Of a stretch of 64,000 bases of DNA, positions 51,323 to 62,333 are shown one piece after another. The notes below the pieces were generated by a model, which did not search any database, was not told the DNA's origin, and saw only the letters and a program-made list of their open reading frames with translations. The stretch spans positions 620,001-684,000 of the forward strand of contig NZ_LT906482.1 in assembly GCF_900187105.1 (NCBI RefSeq). The letters run 5' to 3'. The position numbers and the translations under genes were made by a program. Positions within the stretch are counted from its first letter, which is position 1. Each line of letters begins with the position of its first letter. The stretch comes from Eikenella corrodens. Lineage in GTDB: Bacteria > Pseudomonadota > Gammaproteobacteria > Burkholderiales > Neisseriaceae.

Positions 51323-52210
51323 TTAGTTTCGCCGTTCGGTAACAAAGGCGGCCAGTTGGCGCAGACGGTCGGCGCGGGCGTCGAAGCCGGACAAGGCTTG
51401 CTGCGCTTCGGCCACGAGCCGTTCAGCATAGTCGCGGGCGGCGTTCAGTCCCATGAGTTTGACATAGGTGGGCTTGTCGGCTTCTTGGTCTTTACCGGCG
51501 GTTTTGCCCAAGGTGGCGGTGTCGGCTTCGCAATCGAGCACGTCATCGATTACTTGGAAGGCAAGGCCGAGTTTGGCGGCGTAGTCGTCGAGCCGCGCCA
51601 GGGCAGCATCGTCCAAATCGGGGCAGCTTAGCGCACCCAGGGCCACGGCGGCGCGGATGAGGGCGCCGGTTTTCAGGCGGTGCATGGTTTCCAGCTCGGC
51701 CTGGCCGATGCGCTGCCCCACGGATTGCAAATCGATGGCCTGCCCGCCGGCCATGCCGAGGCTGCCGGAAGCGCGGGCGAGGGTGTGCACCATTTGCAGC
51801 TGCCGAGGCGCAGGCAGGCCGTTGGGGCGGCTGAGCACATCAAAAGCAAGGGTTTGCAGCGCGTCTCCCACCAGAAGGGCGGTGGCTTCGTCGTATTGGA
51901 CGTGGCAGGTGGGTTTGCCGCGGCGCAGGCTGTCGTTGTCCATGGCGGGCATGTCGTCGTGCACCAAGGAATAAACGTGCACCAGCTCCACGGCGGCCAG
52001 GGCGGCTTCGGCAGCGGCGGCTTCAGATTGCCCCAATTCGGCGGCAGCCAGCACCAACAGCGGGCGCAGCCGTTTGCCGCCGCCGAGCACAGCATAGCGC
52101 ATGGCTTGGTGCAGCCGCTGCGGCAGGCTGTTTTCTGCGGGCAGCACGCGCTCCAGCACGAGTTCGGCTTGGGCGCGGGCGCGTTGTTGCCAATTATCGG
52201 GTTTATTCAT
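51323..52210 (-). CDS. ispA: Farnesyl diphosphate synthase
   Basis: A 295-residue prenyltransferase. The first aspartate-rich motif DDMPAMD is at 85-91 and the second (DDVLD) near 217; GGGKRLRP near residue 43 binds isopentenyl diphosphate. It makes the C15 precursor for undecaprenyl phosphate and quinones. It overlaps xseB by 8 bp on the same strand, the usual xseB-ispA pairing. dxs is not adjacent. Confidence 0.96.
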   Translation of the reverse strand: MNKPDNWQQRARAQAELVLERVLPAENSLPQRLHQAMRYAVLGGGKRLRPLLVLAAAELGQSEAAAAEAALAAVELVHVYSLVHDDMPAMDNDSLRRGKPTCHVQYDEATALLVGDALQTLAFDVLSRPNGLPAPRQLQMVHTLARASGSLGMAGGQAIDLQSVGQRIGQAELETMHRLKTGALIRAAVALGALSCPDLDDAALARLDDYAAKLGLAFQVIDDVLDCEADTATLGKTAGKDQEADKPTYVKLMGLNAARDYAERLVAEAQQALSGFDARADRLRQLAAFVTERRN

Positions 52211-52430
52211 CTTGTTCCAACACCAGCTCGCGTTCCACGCCGGAATCCAGCACTTGCAGCTTCTGCTCCACTTCGGCCAGCCGCGCTTGGCAGAAACGCA
52301 CCAGTTCGCTGCCTTCCTGATAGGCGGCCAGCGCGTCTTCCAGCGGCATATCGCTGGCCTGCATGGCTTGGTTGATGGCTTCCAGCCGGCTCACGGCTTC
52401 TTCAAAGGTTTTCGGTTTTTTCTTGGTCAT
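52203..52430 (-). CDS. xseB: Exodeoxyribonuclease VII small subunit
   Basis: A 75-residue protein with the XseB pattern [33 protein letters not shown]. It is the small helical subunit of the single-strand exonuclease formed with XseA. It overlaps the downstream ispA start, indicating coupled translation. Confidence 0.95.
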   Translation of the reverse strand: MTKKKPKTFEEAVSRLEAINQAMQASDMPLEDALAAYQEGSELVRFCQARLAEVEQKLQVLDSGVERELVLEQDE

Positions 52431-52903
52431 GGCGGGTTTGCGGCAGTTCGATTCAAGGGCGGGATTGTAGCACAGCGGGCGGGTGGGTTTCAGGTAGCCC
52501 CGTTGTGCGGCAGGCTACCTGAAAATCTATAGTGGATTAACAAAAATCAGGACAAGGCGGCGAGCCGCAGACAGTACAAATAGTACGGCAAGGCGAGCCA
52601 ACGCTGTACTGGTTTAGATTTAATTCACTATATTTGCCCCGCCCAAGCAATATTTTTCAGGTAGCCCCTGCCTTCTGCAAACCCGAAAAGCGGCCCATAG
52701 AACATTTGCCACAAATGTGCCGCACTGTGCCGCCTCTGCCGGCGCAGCCGAACTCCCCACCGTTTTCAGGTAGCCTGCCGCATCATCGGATAACACATAC
52801 TGACACACCGCCCGCTTTCATTTACAATCGGCACGGCAAAGCAGCCGGATAAGCCGTCCGGCTGAAGTATTTTGTTTGAGACCACCCGTCAAAAGGAAAC
52901 CCG
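52431..52903. other. Non-coding gap upstream of xseB and the NhaD gene
   Basis: 473 bp holding an inverted uptake-sequence pair (52488-52525), a Correia element (52528-52632) and single uptake sequences at about 52656 and 52765. No credible gene is seen. Promoters for the divergent xseB and nhaD genes should lie here. Confidence 0.75.
52528..52632. repeat. Correia repeat enclosed element (CREE), second copy
   Basis: 105 bp nearly identical to the copy at 48140. It begins TATAGTGGATTAACAAAAAT and ends TTTAATTCACTATA, with one arm slightly decayed (GGTTTAGATTTAATTCAC). It abuts an uptake sequence on its left. Confidence 0.9.
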
Positions 52904-54334
52904 ATGCGTATCCGAACCGCCCTCTTCCTGCCGCTGCTCGCCCTGCCGCTTCCCGCGCTGGCCGGCGAGCTCAACGGCGCCGAACTGAGCCTGCCCTGGG
53001 GCATCCCCTTCGTGCTGATTCTGCTCTCCATCGCCACCGGCCCGCTGTTTTTCGCCCATATTTGGCACCACCATTTCGGCAAAATTACCGCCGGCTGGAC
53101 GCTGGCCTTCCTCATCCCCTTCACCCTAGTGTATGGCTTCTCCACCAGCCTGCATGTGCTGGTGCACGCCCTGGTGGCCGAATACATCCCCTTCATTTTG
53201 CTGCTGTGGGCGCTCTACACCATCTCCGGCGGCATCCTCGTATGGGGCAATCTGCACGGCAGCCCGCGCATGAACACCGCGCTGCTCGCCATCGGCACGC
53301 TCCTGGCCTCCGTGATGGGCACCACCGGCGCCGCCATGCTGATGATCCGCCCCATCCTCAAAGCCAACGACAACCGCAAGCACCGTGTGCATGTGGTGAT
53401 TTTCTTCATCTTCCTCGTGGCCAATATCGGCGGCGGCCTCACCCCGCTGGGCGATCCGCCACTCTTCCTCGGCTTCCTCAAAGGCGTGGATTTCCTGTGG
53501 ACGGTGCAACACATGCTGCCGCCCGTGCTGATTAGCGCTGCCGTGCTGCTCACCGTGTTCTACATCCTCGACAGCAAATACTTCGCCCAAGCCGATGAAA
53601 TCCTTGCCAAAGACCCGAGCCCCGACAGCCCGCCCGAAAAAATCAAGCTCATGGGCAAATGGAACTTCCTGCTCCTGGGCGGCGTGGTGGCAGCCGTGAT
53701 GATGTCCGGCATTTGGAAGCCCGCGCACCCCGGCCTGGAAATTTTCGGCACCCACTACGCCCTGCAAAACCTCGCCCGCGACCTGATTTTGGTGGCACTG
53801 GCCGTTACCTCCCTCGCCATCACCCCCAAACAGGTGCGTGCCGGAAACGAATTCAACTGGGGCCCGATTGCCGAAGTGGGCAAACTCTTCCTCGGCATCT
53901 TCATCACCATCGCCCCCGTATTGGCCATGCTGCAAGCCGGCGAACACGGTGCGTTTGCCCCGCTGATTTCCCTTGTGCACGATGCTTCCGGCAACCCGAT
54001 CAACACCATGTATTTCTGGATGACCGGCATGCTCTCCGCCTTTTTGGACAACGCCCCCACCTACCTCGTGTTCTTCAACATGGCCGGCGGCGACGCGCAC
54101 ACCCTGATGAACGGCCACCTGTTCCACACCCTGCTGGCCGTATCCATGGGCTCCGTGTTCATGGGCGCGCTCAGCTACATCGGCAACGCCCCCAACTTCA
54201 TGGTAAAAGCCATCGCCGAACAACGCAAAGTGCCCATGCCCGGCTTCTTCGGCTACATGGCCTGGTCGTTCGGCATCCTCGTGCCGCTGTTTATCCTGCA
54301 CACTTTGATTTTCTTCGTGTGGCAGATTCTGTAA
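52904..54334 (+). CDS. nhaD: NhaD-type sodium:proton antiporter
   Basis: A 476-residue polytopic protein of the ArsB/NhaD superfamily with a signal-like first helix (MRIRTALFLPLLALPLPALA). Conserved segments include GTTGAAMLMIRP, NIGGGLTPLGDPPLFLGFLKGVDF and SAFLDNAPTYLVFFN. It is expected to exchange Na+ for H+ across the inner membrane. AAAGGAAACCCG precedes the ATG. An uptake-sequence terminator follows. Confidence 0.9.
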   Translation: MRIRTALFLPLLALPLPALAGELNGAELSLPWGIPFVLILLSIATGPLFFAHIWHHHFGKITAGWTLAFLIPFTLVYGFSTSLHVLVHALVAEYIPFILLLWALYTISGGILVWGNLHGSPRMNTALLAIGTLLASVMGTTGAAMLMIRPILKANDNRKHRVHVVIFFIFLVANIGGGLTPLGDPPLFLGFLKGVDFLWTVQHMLPPVLISAAVLLTVFYILDSKYFAQADEILAKDPSPDSPPEKIKLMGKWNFLLLGGVVAAVMMSGIWKPAHPGLEIFGTHYALQNLARDLILVALAVTSLAITPKQVRAGNEFNWGPIAEVGKLFLGIFITIAPVLAMLQAGEHGAFAPLISLVHDASGNPINTMYFWMTGMLSAFLDNAPTYLVFFNMAGGDAHTLMNGHLFHTLLAVSMGSVFMGALSYIGNAPNFMVKAIAEQRKVPMPGFFGYMAWSFGILVPLFILHTLIFFVWQIL

Positions 54335-54348
54335 GGGCGCAGTAAGAT

Positions 54349-54391
54349 AAAGGCTACCTGAAAACCTTGCTTTGGTTTTCAGGTAGCCTTT
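54349..54391 (+). terminator. nhaD terminator from an uptake-sequence pair
   Basis: An 18-bp perfect stem (AAAGGCTACCTGAAAACC) with a 7-nt loop is followed by TAAATTTT. Confidence 0.8.
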
Positions 54392-54410
54392 AAATTTTGT
54401 GGAGCGAAAA

Positions 54411-54938
54411 ATGAAGCAATCCGGTTCTTATTCTGCCCTTCAGTCTTTTGGGTATGGCCTAGCAATCGTTGCCACAACCATCATCTCTTTTGCTGCTGCC
54501 GCCGCTAATTTTCTACTTATCTGGGCTGCACCCCTTGCCTTTGCTACACATCCTGATGACCTCATGCGTATCATGATATTTTGGGTGTTTATGATTGGCC
54601 CTCCCGTTGCATTTGTTTTATCACTCTATCTTTTAATCAAATACTTTTTTTCGGCAACGTTATTCCCGGAAGAAGACACCAAAACCAAATATATGCCTTA
54701 TGGCATCAAAGACATCTTTTCCTTAATTGCCTCATGTTTGGGCATAATGGCTATCTACCAAACCCCAAGAACCCCTTTTTCCGACTGGATAAGATACAAC
54801 TGGGCACCCCCACTATTCGTCATCTGGGGCTGGGTAGTCATCCGCTCCATCCGCTATACAGCATGGAAACTGCGTACCCAAGAGCAAACAAATCAAAAAA
54901 CCACCATCGCCAAAGACGATCAAAACCACGGCGATTAA
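54411..54938 (+). CDS. Uncharacterised membrane protein
   Basis: A 175-residue protein with about four to five hydrophobic segments (residues ~15-45, 50-80, 95-115, 125-145) and a basic, glutamine-rich C-terminus. I recognise no family. The ATG at 54411 follows GGAGCGAAAA. Base composition is more AT-rich than the flanking genes, suggesting a different history. Confidence 0.7.
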   Translation: MKQSGSYSALQSFGYGLAIVATTIISFAAAAANFLLIWAAPLAFATHPDDLMRIMIFWVFMIGPPVAFVLSLYLLIKYFFSATLFPEEDTKTKYMPYGIKDIFSLIASCLGIMAIYQTPRTPFSDWIRYNWAPPLFVIWGWVVIRSIRYTAWKLRTQEQTNQKTTIAKDDQNHGD

Positions 54939-54960
54939 AACCATGCAAACCCAGCCCCAC

Positions 54961-54996
54961 TTTCAGGTAGCCCCTTCCATACAGGCTACCTGAAAA
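54961..54996. terminator. Inverted uptake-sequence pair
   Basis: TTTCAGGTAGCC and GGCTACCTGAAAA flank an 11-nt loop after the membrane-protein gene. There is no clear T run. Confidence 0.6.
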
Positions 54997-55126
54997 TCAT
55001 CCCCCGCAAAATCACCCCCCATCTTTTCCCAGCAAGAAACACCATCTTGCCGCAAAGCGCTACCACCCCGCGCCGCAAAACCCTTATACTGCCGCACATT
55101 ACATTATCATCACACCAGGAAAAATC

Positions 55127-55732
55127 ATGAGCCATCAAATCCTGCAAGAGGCCGCCCGCACCCGCCGTTCCGTGTACGCGCTCAACAAAAACCTGCCCCT
55201 GCCCGCCGAAGAAGTGGCCGCCATCGTAGAACACGCCGTGCTGCACACCCCCTCTTCCTTCAACTCCCAATCCACCCGCGTCGTGGTGCTGTTCGGCGCC
55301 GAACACGAAAAACTCTGGCAGCTCACCGAAGTCGCCCTGCGCCAAATCGTGCCCGCCGACAAATTCGAGCCCACCGCCCAAAAACTGGCCGGCTTCGCCG
55401 CCGCAGCCGGCACCGTGCTCTTCTTTGAAGACCAATCCGTCGTGCGCGGCCTGCAAGAGCAATTCCCCGCCTACGCCGCCAACTTCCCCGTATGGGCCGA
55501 ACACGCCGACGCCATGCACCAATACGCCGTATGGATCACCTTCGCCGCCGCCGGCATCGGCGCCAACCTGCAACACTACAATCCCGTTATCGACCAAGCC
55601 GTGGCCGAACAATGGCAAATCCCCGCCAGCTGGACCCTGCGCGCCCAGCTCGTATTCGGCGGCATCGCCGCGCCCGCCGCAGACAAGCAGTTCGCCCCGG
55701 TTGAAGGCCGCTTTAAAGTACACGGCCTGTAA
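55127..55732 (+). CDS. Nitroreductase-family oxidoreductase
   Basis: A 201-residue FMN-dependent protein resembling the Frm2/Hbn1 group: ARTRRSVYAL at the start, HTPSSFNSQSTRVVVL, and AAAGIGANLQHYNPVIDQAV. The natural substrate is unknown; such enzymes reduce nitroaromatics or act in redox and lipid signalling. AGGAAAAATC precedes the ATG. An uptake-sequence terminator follows directly. Confidence 0.9.
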   Translation: MSHQILQEAARTRRSVYALNKNLPLPAEEVAAIVEHAVLHTPSSFNSQSTRVVVLFGAEHEKLWQLTEVALRQIVPADKFEPTAQKLAGFAAAAGTVLFFEDQSVVRGLQEQFPAYAANFPVWAEHADAMHQYAVWITFAAAGIGANLQHYNPVIDQAVAEQWQIPASWTLRAQLVFGGIAAPAADKQFAPVEGRFKVHGL

Positions 55733-55748
55733 GCAGCGTATGGAATAT

Positions 55749-55785
55749 AAAAAGGCTACCTGAAGATTTTCAGGTAGCCTTTTTT
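55749..55785 (+). terminator. Terminator from an uptake-sequence pair
   Basis: AAAAAGGCTACCTGAA and TTCAGGTAGCCTTTTTT form a 16-bp stem with a short loop and T6 end. Confidence 0.85.
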
Positions 55786-55895
55786 CAGCGTTCCATTTTG
55801 AAGCCCAGCTCCGCATAAAGAGAATAACCCACTGCTTCATTCTCTCCATTCCAATTCCTCACGCCAATAAACTTGCACACCCGCCCGGAACATGG

Positions 55896-55950
55896 CAGGC
55901 TACCTGAAAATTTACGCATGAAAGAGAAATCATGTTTCAGGTAGCCTTTT
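55896..55950. repeat. Inverted uptake-sequence pair upstream of the epimerase gene
   Basis: AGGCTACCTGAAA and TTTCAGGTAGCCTTTT are separated by about 25 nt. The hairpin ends just before the ribosome-binding site of the next gene. Confidence 0.65.
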
Positions 55951-55972
55951 CTTTTGCCGGCCGGAGGTACGC

Positions 55973-56887
55973 ATGAGCCGTCAAACCATCGTGATTATCG
56001 GCGGCAGCGGCTTTATCGGCCGCCATCTGGCTGCAGCATACCAGGCCGAAGGGCATCGTGTGATTATCGTTAGCCGCCATCCGGCCCGCGCTCGGGAGGT
56101 AGATAAGCGTTTTGAATACATCGCCGCGCTGCACCACCTCTACGACAGCATCCGCCCTGATTTGCTGATCAACCTGGCCGGGGCGTCGGTGGGCGAAGGC
56201 CGCTGGACGGCGCAGCGCAAGCAGGAGCTGTTGCAAAGCCGCTTGCAGCCGGTGCAAGCGGTGGCCGACTGGCTGCGCCGCCACCCGCAGCCGCCGCGCC
56301 TCATCATTCAGGCTTCCGCCGTGGGCTATTATGGCAACGGCAGCGCGGAGGGCTGGCCGCCGTGTGCGGAAAACGCGCCGCCACAAAATGTTTTCCCTTC
56401 GCAGCTTTGCCAGCAATGGGAAGCGGCGATACAGTGCGTACAGCAGGAGAGCGGCGTGCCGGTGGCCGTATGCCGCTTTGGCGTGGTGTTGGGCAGGGAT
56501 GGCGGCATTTTGCCGCAGCTGCTCAAACCGGTGCGCTACTGCGCGGGCCGGCTCGGCAGCGGCGAGCAGCCCCTGCCGTGGGTGCATATGGATGATGCCG
56601 TGGCCACCATCCGTTTCCTGTCCACGCAAACACACAGCGGCTTTCAGGCCTACAACCTTACTGCCCCCAAGCGCACCACCCAACTCGACTTTGCCCGCGC
56701 CGCCGCCCAACGGCTGCACCGCCCGCTGTTGTTTTCCGTTCCCGAGCAGATGTTGCGCCTGATGCTGGGCGAGCAAGCCGATTTGGTGTTAGACGGCCAA
56801 TTTGCCCCGCCGAAAGCCTTGTTGCAGCAAGGGTTTGAGTTTACCTTCCCCACCATTGAGCGTGCGCTCGACAACCTGCTGAATTAG
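55973..56887 (+). CDS. TIGR01777-family NAD(P)-dependent epimerase
   Basis: A 304-residue short-chain dehydrogenase-like protein (YfcH/SulA-related). The Rossmann motif GGSGFIGRHLA is at about residues 10-20. INLAGASVGEGRW, ASAVGYYGN with the YxxxN active-site variation, and VCRFGVVLGRDGG follow, and a C-terminal DUF1731-like region (FAPPKALLQQGFEF) ends the protein. The biochemical role is unknown. GGAGGTACGC precedes the ATG. Confidence 0.88.
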   Translation: MSRQTIVIIGGSGFIGRHLAAAYQAEGHRVIIVSRHPARAREVDKRFEYIAALHHLYDSIRPDLLINLAGASVGEGRWTAQRKQELLQSRLQPVQAVADWLRRHPQPPRLIIQASAVGYYGNGSAEGWPPCAENAPPQNVFPSQLCQQWEAAIQCVQQESGVPVAVCRFGVVLGRDGGILPQLLKPVRYCAGRLGSGEQPLPWVHMDDAVATIRFLSTQTHSGFQAYNLTAPKRTTQLDFARAAAQRLHRPLLFSVPEQMLRLMLGEQADLVLDGQFAPPKALLQQGFEFTFPTIERALDNLLN

Positions 56888-56971
56888 GCTGCCCAATTCA
56901 ATCCTTAGCTGCTGCTTAAAATCAGGTAAAATAGCGTTTTCCTGTTTTAAATTTTTTCCCGAAAGAGTGCC

Positions 56972-58006
56972 ATGACCCAATCCCTCAGCTACCGTGATGC
57001 CGGTGTCGATATCGATGCGGGCGACCAACTGATCGAAAACATCAAACCCTTTGCCAAGCGCACCATGCGCCCCGAAGTGTTGGGCGGCTTGGGCGGCTTC
57101 GGCGCGCTGGTGGAAATCAGCAAAAAGTATCAAAACCCCGTGCTGGTAAGCGGCACCGACGGCGTAGGCACCAAGCTGAAACTAGCGTTTGAATGGGATA
57201 TTCACCACACCGTGGGCATCGACCTGGTGGCCATGAGCGTGAACGACATCCTCGTGCAAGGCGCAGAGCCGCTGTTTTTCCTCGACTATTTCGCCTGCGG
57301 CAAGCTCGATGTGGCGCGCGCCACCGATGTGATTAAAGGCATCGCCGAGGGCTGCGAACAATCCGGCTGCGCCCTGATTGGCGGCGAAACGGCCGAAATG
57401 CCCGGCATGTATCCCGAAGGCGAATACGATTTGGCCGGCTTCGCCGTGGGCGTGGTGGAAAAAAGCAAAGTCATCAACGGCCGCAGCATCCGGCCCGGCG
57501 ACGTGGTGCTCGGCCTCGCCTCCAACGGCGCGCACTCCAACGGCTACTCCCTCATCCGCAAAATCATCGAGCGCAGCAATCCCGATTTGGATGCCGAATT
57601 CGATGGCGGCAAAACCCTGCGCCAAGCCGTTATCGCGCCCACCCGCCTGTATGTGAAACCGATTTTGGCGGCGCTGGAAAAATTTGAAATCAAAGGCATG
57701 GCACACATTACCGGTGGTGGCCTCACCGAAAATATCCCGCGCGTACTGCCCGAAAACTGTGTGGCGCAAATCGATGCCCAATCCTGGCCGCTGCCCAAAC
57801 TGTTCCAATGGCTGCAACAGGCCGGCAACGTGGAACAACAGGAAATGTACCGCACCTTCAACTGCGGTATCGGTATGGCCGTTATCGTGCCTGCCGAGCA
57901 GGCTGAGGCAGCGCAGTCCTTCCTCACCGAACAAGGCGAAACCGTGTATCGCCTGGGCACAATCCGCGAGCGTGCGGGAAGCGAGCATCAAACACAGGTG
58001 GCATAA
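56972..58006 (+). CDS. purM: Phosphoribosylformylglycinamidine cyclo-ligase (AIR synthase)
   Basis: A 344-residue purine-synthesis enzyme. Signatures are [12 protein letters not shown] at the start, [14 protein letters not shown], the [24 protein letters not shown]-binding region and [11 protein letters not shown]. It closes FGAM to AIR with ATP. Its product feeds PurK, also encoded in this window. It lies 78 bp upstream of purA on the same strand, with an uptake-sequence hairpin between. Confidence 0.97.
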   Translation: MTQSLSYRDAGVDIDAGDQLIENIKPFAKRTMRPEVLGGLGGFGALVEISKKYQNPVLVSGTDGVGTKLKLAFEWDIHHTVGIDLVAMSVNDILVQGAEPLFFLDYFACGKLDVARATDVIKGIAEGCEQSGCALIGGETAEMPGMYPEGEYDLAGFAVGVVEKSKVINGRSIRPGDVVLGLASNGAHSNGYSLIRKIIERSNPDLDAEFDGGKTLRQAVIAPTRLYVKPILAALEKFEIKGMAHITGGGLTENIPRVLPENCVAQIDAQSWPLPKLFQWLQQAGNVEQQEMYRTFNCGIGMAVIVPAEQAEAAQSFLTEQGETVYRLGTIRERAGSEHQTQVA

Positions 58007-58010
58007 ATAA

Positions 58011-59386
<1,376 letters not shown>

Positions 59387-59405
59387 ACCGCTGCAACTGG
59401 ATGAG

Positions 59406-59440
59406 AAAAGGCTACCTGAAAGGTTTCAGGTAGCCTTTTT
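59406..59440 (+). terminator. purA terminator from an uptake-sequence pair
   Basis: AAAAGGCTACCTGAAA and its complement form a 16-bp perfect stem with a 2-nt loop and a T run. Confidence 0.85.
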
Positions 59441-59801
59441 ATGTGGGTAGATGAAAAGGAGTTGTGCTCTTATGGCCACCTCTCCTGCCAATTAGTAGTT
59501 TATCTCCAACCATGTGAGAGTGGATAAACAGTACACAAAGCTGCAGAACAACAATGTTAGGTTTCAGGTAGCACTCTTCAGTGCACAAGGAAGATACAGA
59601 ACAATTCCATATGTATACGGCAAGAGCAATACTACAAGGGGTAACTTGAATATATGCGTAATACTCACTATGCATATAATTTGCTATGTTACAGTGAAGG
59701 CTACCTGAAAATGCAAATGACTGGTTTAATTTCGGTGAAACCATATTTTCAGGTAGCCTTACTCTCCTGTGTGCCAAGCAAATAGAAGAGTATAGACAAA
59801 C

Positions 59802-59829
59802 AAAAAGGCTTGCCGAAGCAAGCCTTTTT
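59802..59829 (-). terminator. Porin gene terminator
   Basis: A perfect 12-bp stem (AAAAAGGCTTGC) with a 4-nt loop, ending in T5 on either strand, about 30 nt beyond the porin stop codon. Confidence 0.9.
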
Positions 59830-59859
59830 GTTGGGTTACTAGACTAGGCTAGCCACAAA

Positions 59860-60891
59860 TTAGAATTTGTGTACTACGCCAGTGCCTACGCCCCAGTTGT
59901 TAACGTTCTTATCGTTAGAGTTGGCTTTTTCACGCAACCAACCTACAGATACCAAACCAGTGGTGCGGCGAGAGAATGCGTAGTCAGCACCAACGATGGC
60001 TTGCAGGTAGCGACCGCCATCATGAGCAGTATTATCGCTGTCAGCACGACCGTAAGCTACAGTAACCTTCGGAGTAACGGCACCAAAAGTGTAAGCTGCA
60101 GAGATTTGAGCCTCTTTGGTTTTGGCATTATTCTCGGTTTGAGTAGCGATATTAATATCAGTGCTACCAACCGGGCTTACGTTTTTGCCGTATTGGATAC
60201 CACCAGCAACGTACAGGTTATTGGCATCATAACCTGCAGACAGGTTGTGAACGTGGCTGTCTTTCAGACCACCAGCAGCGGCAGTAGATTTGCGGGCATA
60301 CTCAACTGCGTAACGGGCAAAGAAGCCGCTGTTTTTGTAGCCCAAGCCCAAACCGAATACCGGTTTGCCGTCGTTGGTGCGACCGCCGTGTACGTTAGAG
60401 CCAGGAGCCATCTGGAAAGCGAAGTCGAAGCCACCGAAGTCAGGAGACTGATAGTTCAAGCTGGTACGGCGTTGACCGAAACGACCGTAATAACCCAAGC
60501 CTAAAACGCGGCTGTCGTATTCCCAGTTGTCTTGGGCATCCAAGGCCTGTTTCAGCGGGGTGCTTACACGACCAATTTTAACGGTACCGAAGCCACCTTC
60601 CAAACCAACGAAGCTGTCACGGTTGTTTACAAAGCTGTTACCGGCCAAGCTGGTGTTAGCTTCAACCTGCCAAATGGCTTTCAGGTTGCCACCCAGGTCT
60701 TCAGAACCTTTAAAGCCGATGTAGCTACCGTAGTCAACCACGCCCCAAGCGTTTCTTTCGCTCTTCAGCTGGGCAGAAGTGCCTTCACGAGTAAATTCAA
60801 CACCGCCACGGATGTTACCGTACAGAATCACTTCTGCAGAAGCGGCAACCGGCAAGGAAACCAATGCTAATGCAATCAGGGTTTTTTTCAT
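59860..60891 (-). CDS. Gram-negative porin (neisserial PorB type)
   Basis: A 343-residue outer-membrane protein. The signal peptide (MKKTLIALALVSLPVAASA) precedes the mature start EVILYGNIRGGVEF. Then come SERNAWGVVDYGSYIGFKGSEDLGGNLKAIWQVE, the GNSFVNNRDSFVGLEGGFGTVKIGR strand pair and a C-terminal phenylalanine (GVVHKF), the barrel-assembly signal. It forms a trimeric diffusion channel for small solutes. The AAGGA ribosome-binding site precedes the ATG. No uptake sequence occurs within the gene. Confidence 0.95.
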   Translation of the reverse strand: MKKTLIALALVSLPVAASAEVILYGNIRGGVEFTREGTSAQLKSERNAWGVVDYGSYIGFKGSEDLGGNLKAIWQVEANTSLAGNSFVNNRDSFVGLEGGFGTVKIGRVSTPLKQALDAQDNWEYDSRVLGLGYYGRFGQRRTSLNYQSPDFGGFDFAFQMAPGSNVHGGRTNDGKPVFGLGLGYKNSGFFARYAVEYARKSTAAAGGLKDSHVHNLSAGYDANNLYVAGGIQYGKNVSPVGSTDINIATQTENNAKTKEAQISAAYTFGAVTPKVTVAYGRADSDNTAHDGGRYLQAIVGADYAFSRRTTGLVSVGWLREKANSNDKNVNNWGVGTGVVHKF

Positions 60892-61245
60892 GCTGCATTC
60901 CTTTATCTATGTCTAAACTAAAAATACACACTTAAAAAAGAAACTTCGTCTTTCTTTATTTAAGCTCTCACGCAATCGCCGCATTAGCGATTTCATGACT
61001 GCAATATAATTGTTCGGCGGCAAAAAAACAAATCCAATCGTGGGCAAAACGGCAGATGCGGGCGAAATTGTATGCTTTATGCAACAATGTGCCGTCATAT
61101 TGGGGATGGATTTTATGCCGCTTAAAAACTGTTCAACAGGGAGTTTGCCCTAGCGGGCAATACGGCCTATCATCTTATAAATTATATTGTTCCGGCAGAC
61201 TTGGAAAGCAACAGCCGGAGGTTTGCAACGAATATTTGAGAGCTT
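60892..61245. other. Divergent regulatory gap between the porin and phoH
   Basis: 354 bp without genes or uptake sequences. It must hold the promoters of both genes, but I could not assign boxes with confidence. The 60 bp upstream of the porin ATG are very AT-rich. Confidence 0.5.
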
Positions 61246-62211
61246 ATGAGCCACACTGTACACCTGAAATTTGAAGAGATCGACAACACTGTTTTGCAAC
61301 GGCTGTGCGGGCCGCTGGAAGAAAACTTGGAAAAGCTGGGCAAAGCGCTGGAAGTGGAAATCGGACGGCGGTTTGCCGAGTTTACCTTTATTGGCAGTCA
61401 CGCCCATGCGGCACGGGAAGCGCTTTTGAAACTAGCCGAATTGGCTGAGCGAAGGGATTTAGGTGATAACGACATCCGGCTCGCAGCCGTCGAAGCCAAA
61501 ACGGCCGATGAAGCTTTTGTACCGAAAAACGAAGCTGGGCATCAGTATTTCCTGCAAACTCGGCGCGGCAAGCTGGGTGGGCGCACACCGCGCCAAAACG
61601 GCTATATCCGCGCACTACTCAGCCACGATATTGTGTTCGGCCTAGGCCCGGCGGGCACAGGCAAGACTTATTTGGCAGTGGCGGCAGCAGTGGATGCCAT
61701 GAGCAAGCACGAAGTGGAACGTATTGTGTTGGTGCGCCCAGCTGTGGAAGCGGGGGAAAAACTCGGCTTTCTACCGGGCGATTTGGCGCAGAAGGTAGAC
61801 CCTTATCTGCGCCCGCTGTATGACGCGCTGTATGATTTGATGGGCTTCGACCGCGTTACCAAGCTGCTGGAACGCGGGCTGATTGAGATTGCCCCGCTGG
61901 CCTATATGCGCGGACGCACGCTGAACGGCTCATATGTGATTCTAGATGAGGCGCAGAACACCACGCCGGAGCAGATGAAGATGTTCCTCACGCGTATCGG
62001 CTTCGGCGCCAAGGCAGCGATTACCGGCGACATCAGCCAAATCGACTTGCCGCGCAACATTAAATCTGGCCTGAAAGACGCGCGGGAAAAACTGCAAGGC
62101 ATCGATGGCATTTATTTCCACACCTTTACCAGCGAAGACGTGGTACGCCATCCCTTGGTGCAGAAAATCGTGGATGCCTACGACGCTGCAGATGCGGAGC
62201 TGGAAGAATAG
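61246..62211 (+). CDS. PhoH family ATPase
   Basis: A 321-residue protein of the PhoH-like/YbeZ family. Walker A GPAGTGKT is at 134-141; VRPAVEAGEKLGFLPGD and the Walker B SYVILDEAQNTT follow. YbeZ works with the RNase YbeY in rRNA maturation; ybeY is not adjacent here. It is divergent from the porin gene. Confidence 0.94.
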   Translation: MSHTVHLKFEEIDNTVLQRLCGPLEENLEKLGKALEVEIGRRFAEFTFIGSHAHAAREALLKLAELAERRDLGDNDIRLAAVEAKTADEAFVPKNEAGHQYFLQTRRGKLGGRTPRQNGYIRALLSHDIVFGLGPAGTGKTYLAVAAAVDAMSKHEVERIVLVRPAVEAGEKLGFLPGDLAQKVDPYLRPLYDALYDLMGFDRVTKLLERGLIEIAPLAYMRGRTLNGSYVILDEAQNTTPEQMKMFLTRIGFGAKAAITGDISQIDLPRNIKSGLKDAREKLQGIDGIYFHTFTSEDVVRHPLVQKIVDAYDAADAELEE

Positions 62212-62247
62212 CGTTTGCCGCCTTGGTATCTTTAATATATATCCAGT

Positions 62248-62289
62248 TTCAGGTAGCCTGCGAGCACATGGTTTGAGGCTACCTGAAAT
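62248..62289. terminator. Inverted uptake-sequence pair after phoH
   Basis: TTTCAGGTAGCCT and AGGCTACCTGAAATT flank a ~14-nt loop. No strong T run. Confidence 0.6.
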
Positions 62290-62333
62290 TTATTACCAAC
62301 CCAACTTCAGTCTTTATAAAGTAAAGAACAGTT

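Larger units (their letters stand above)
59387..59859. other. AT-rich non-coding gap between purA and the porin gene
   Basis: About 470 bp between convergent genes, with no credible gene. It contains the purA terminator, a reversed uptake sequence half (59562-59573), another inverted pair spread over 59697-59760 and the porin terminator. Confidence 0.7.
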
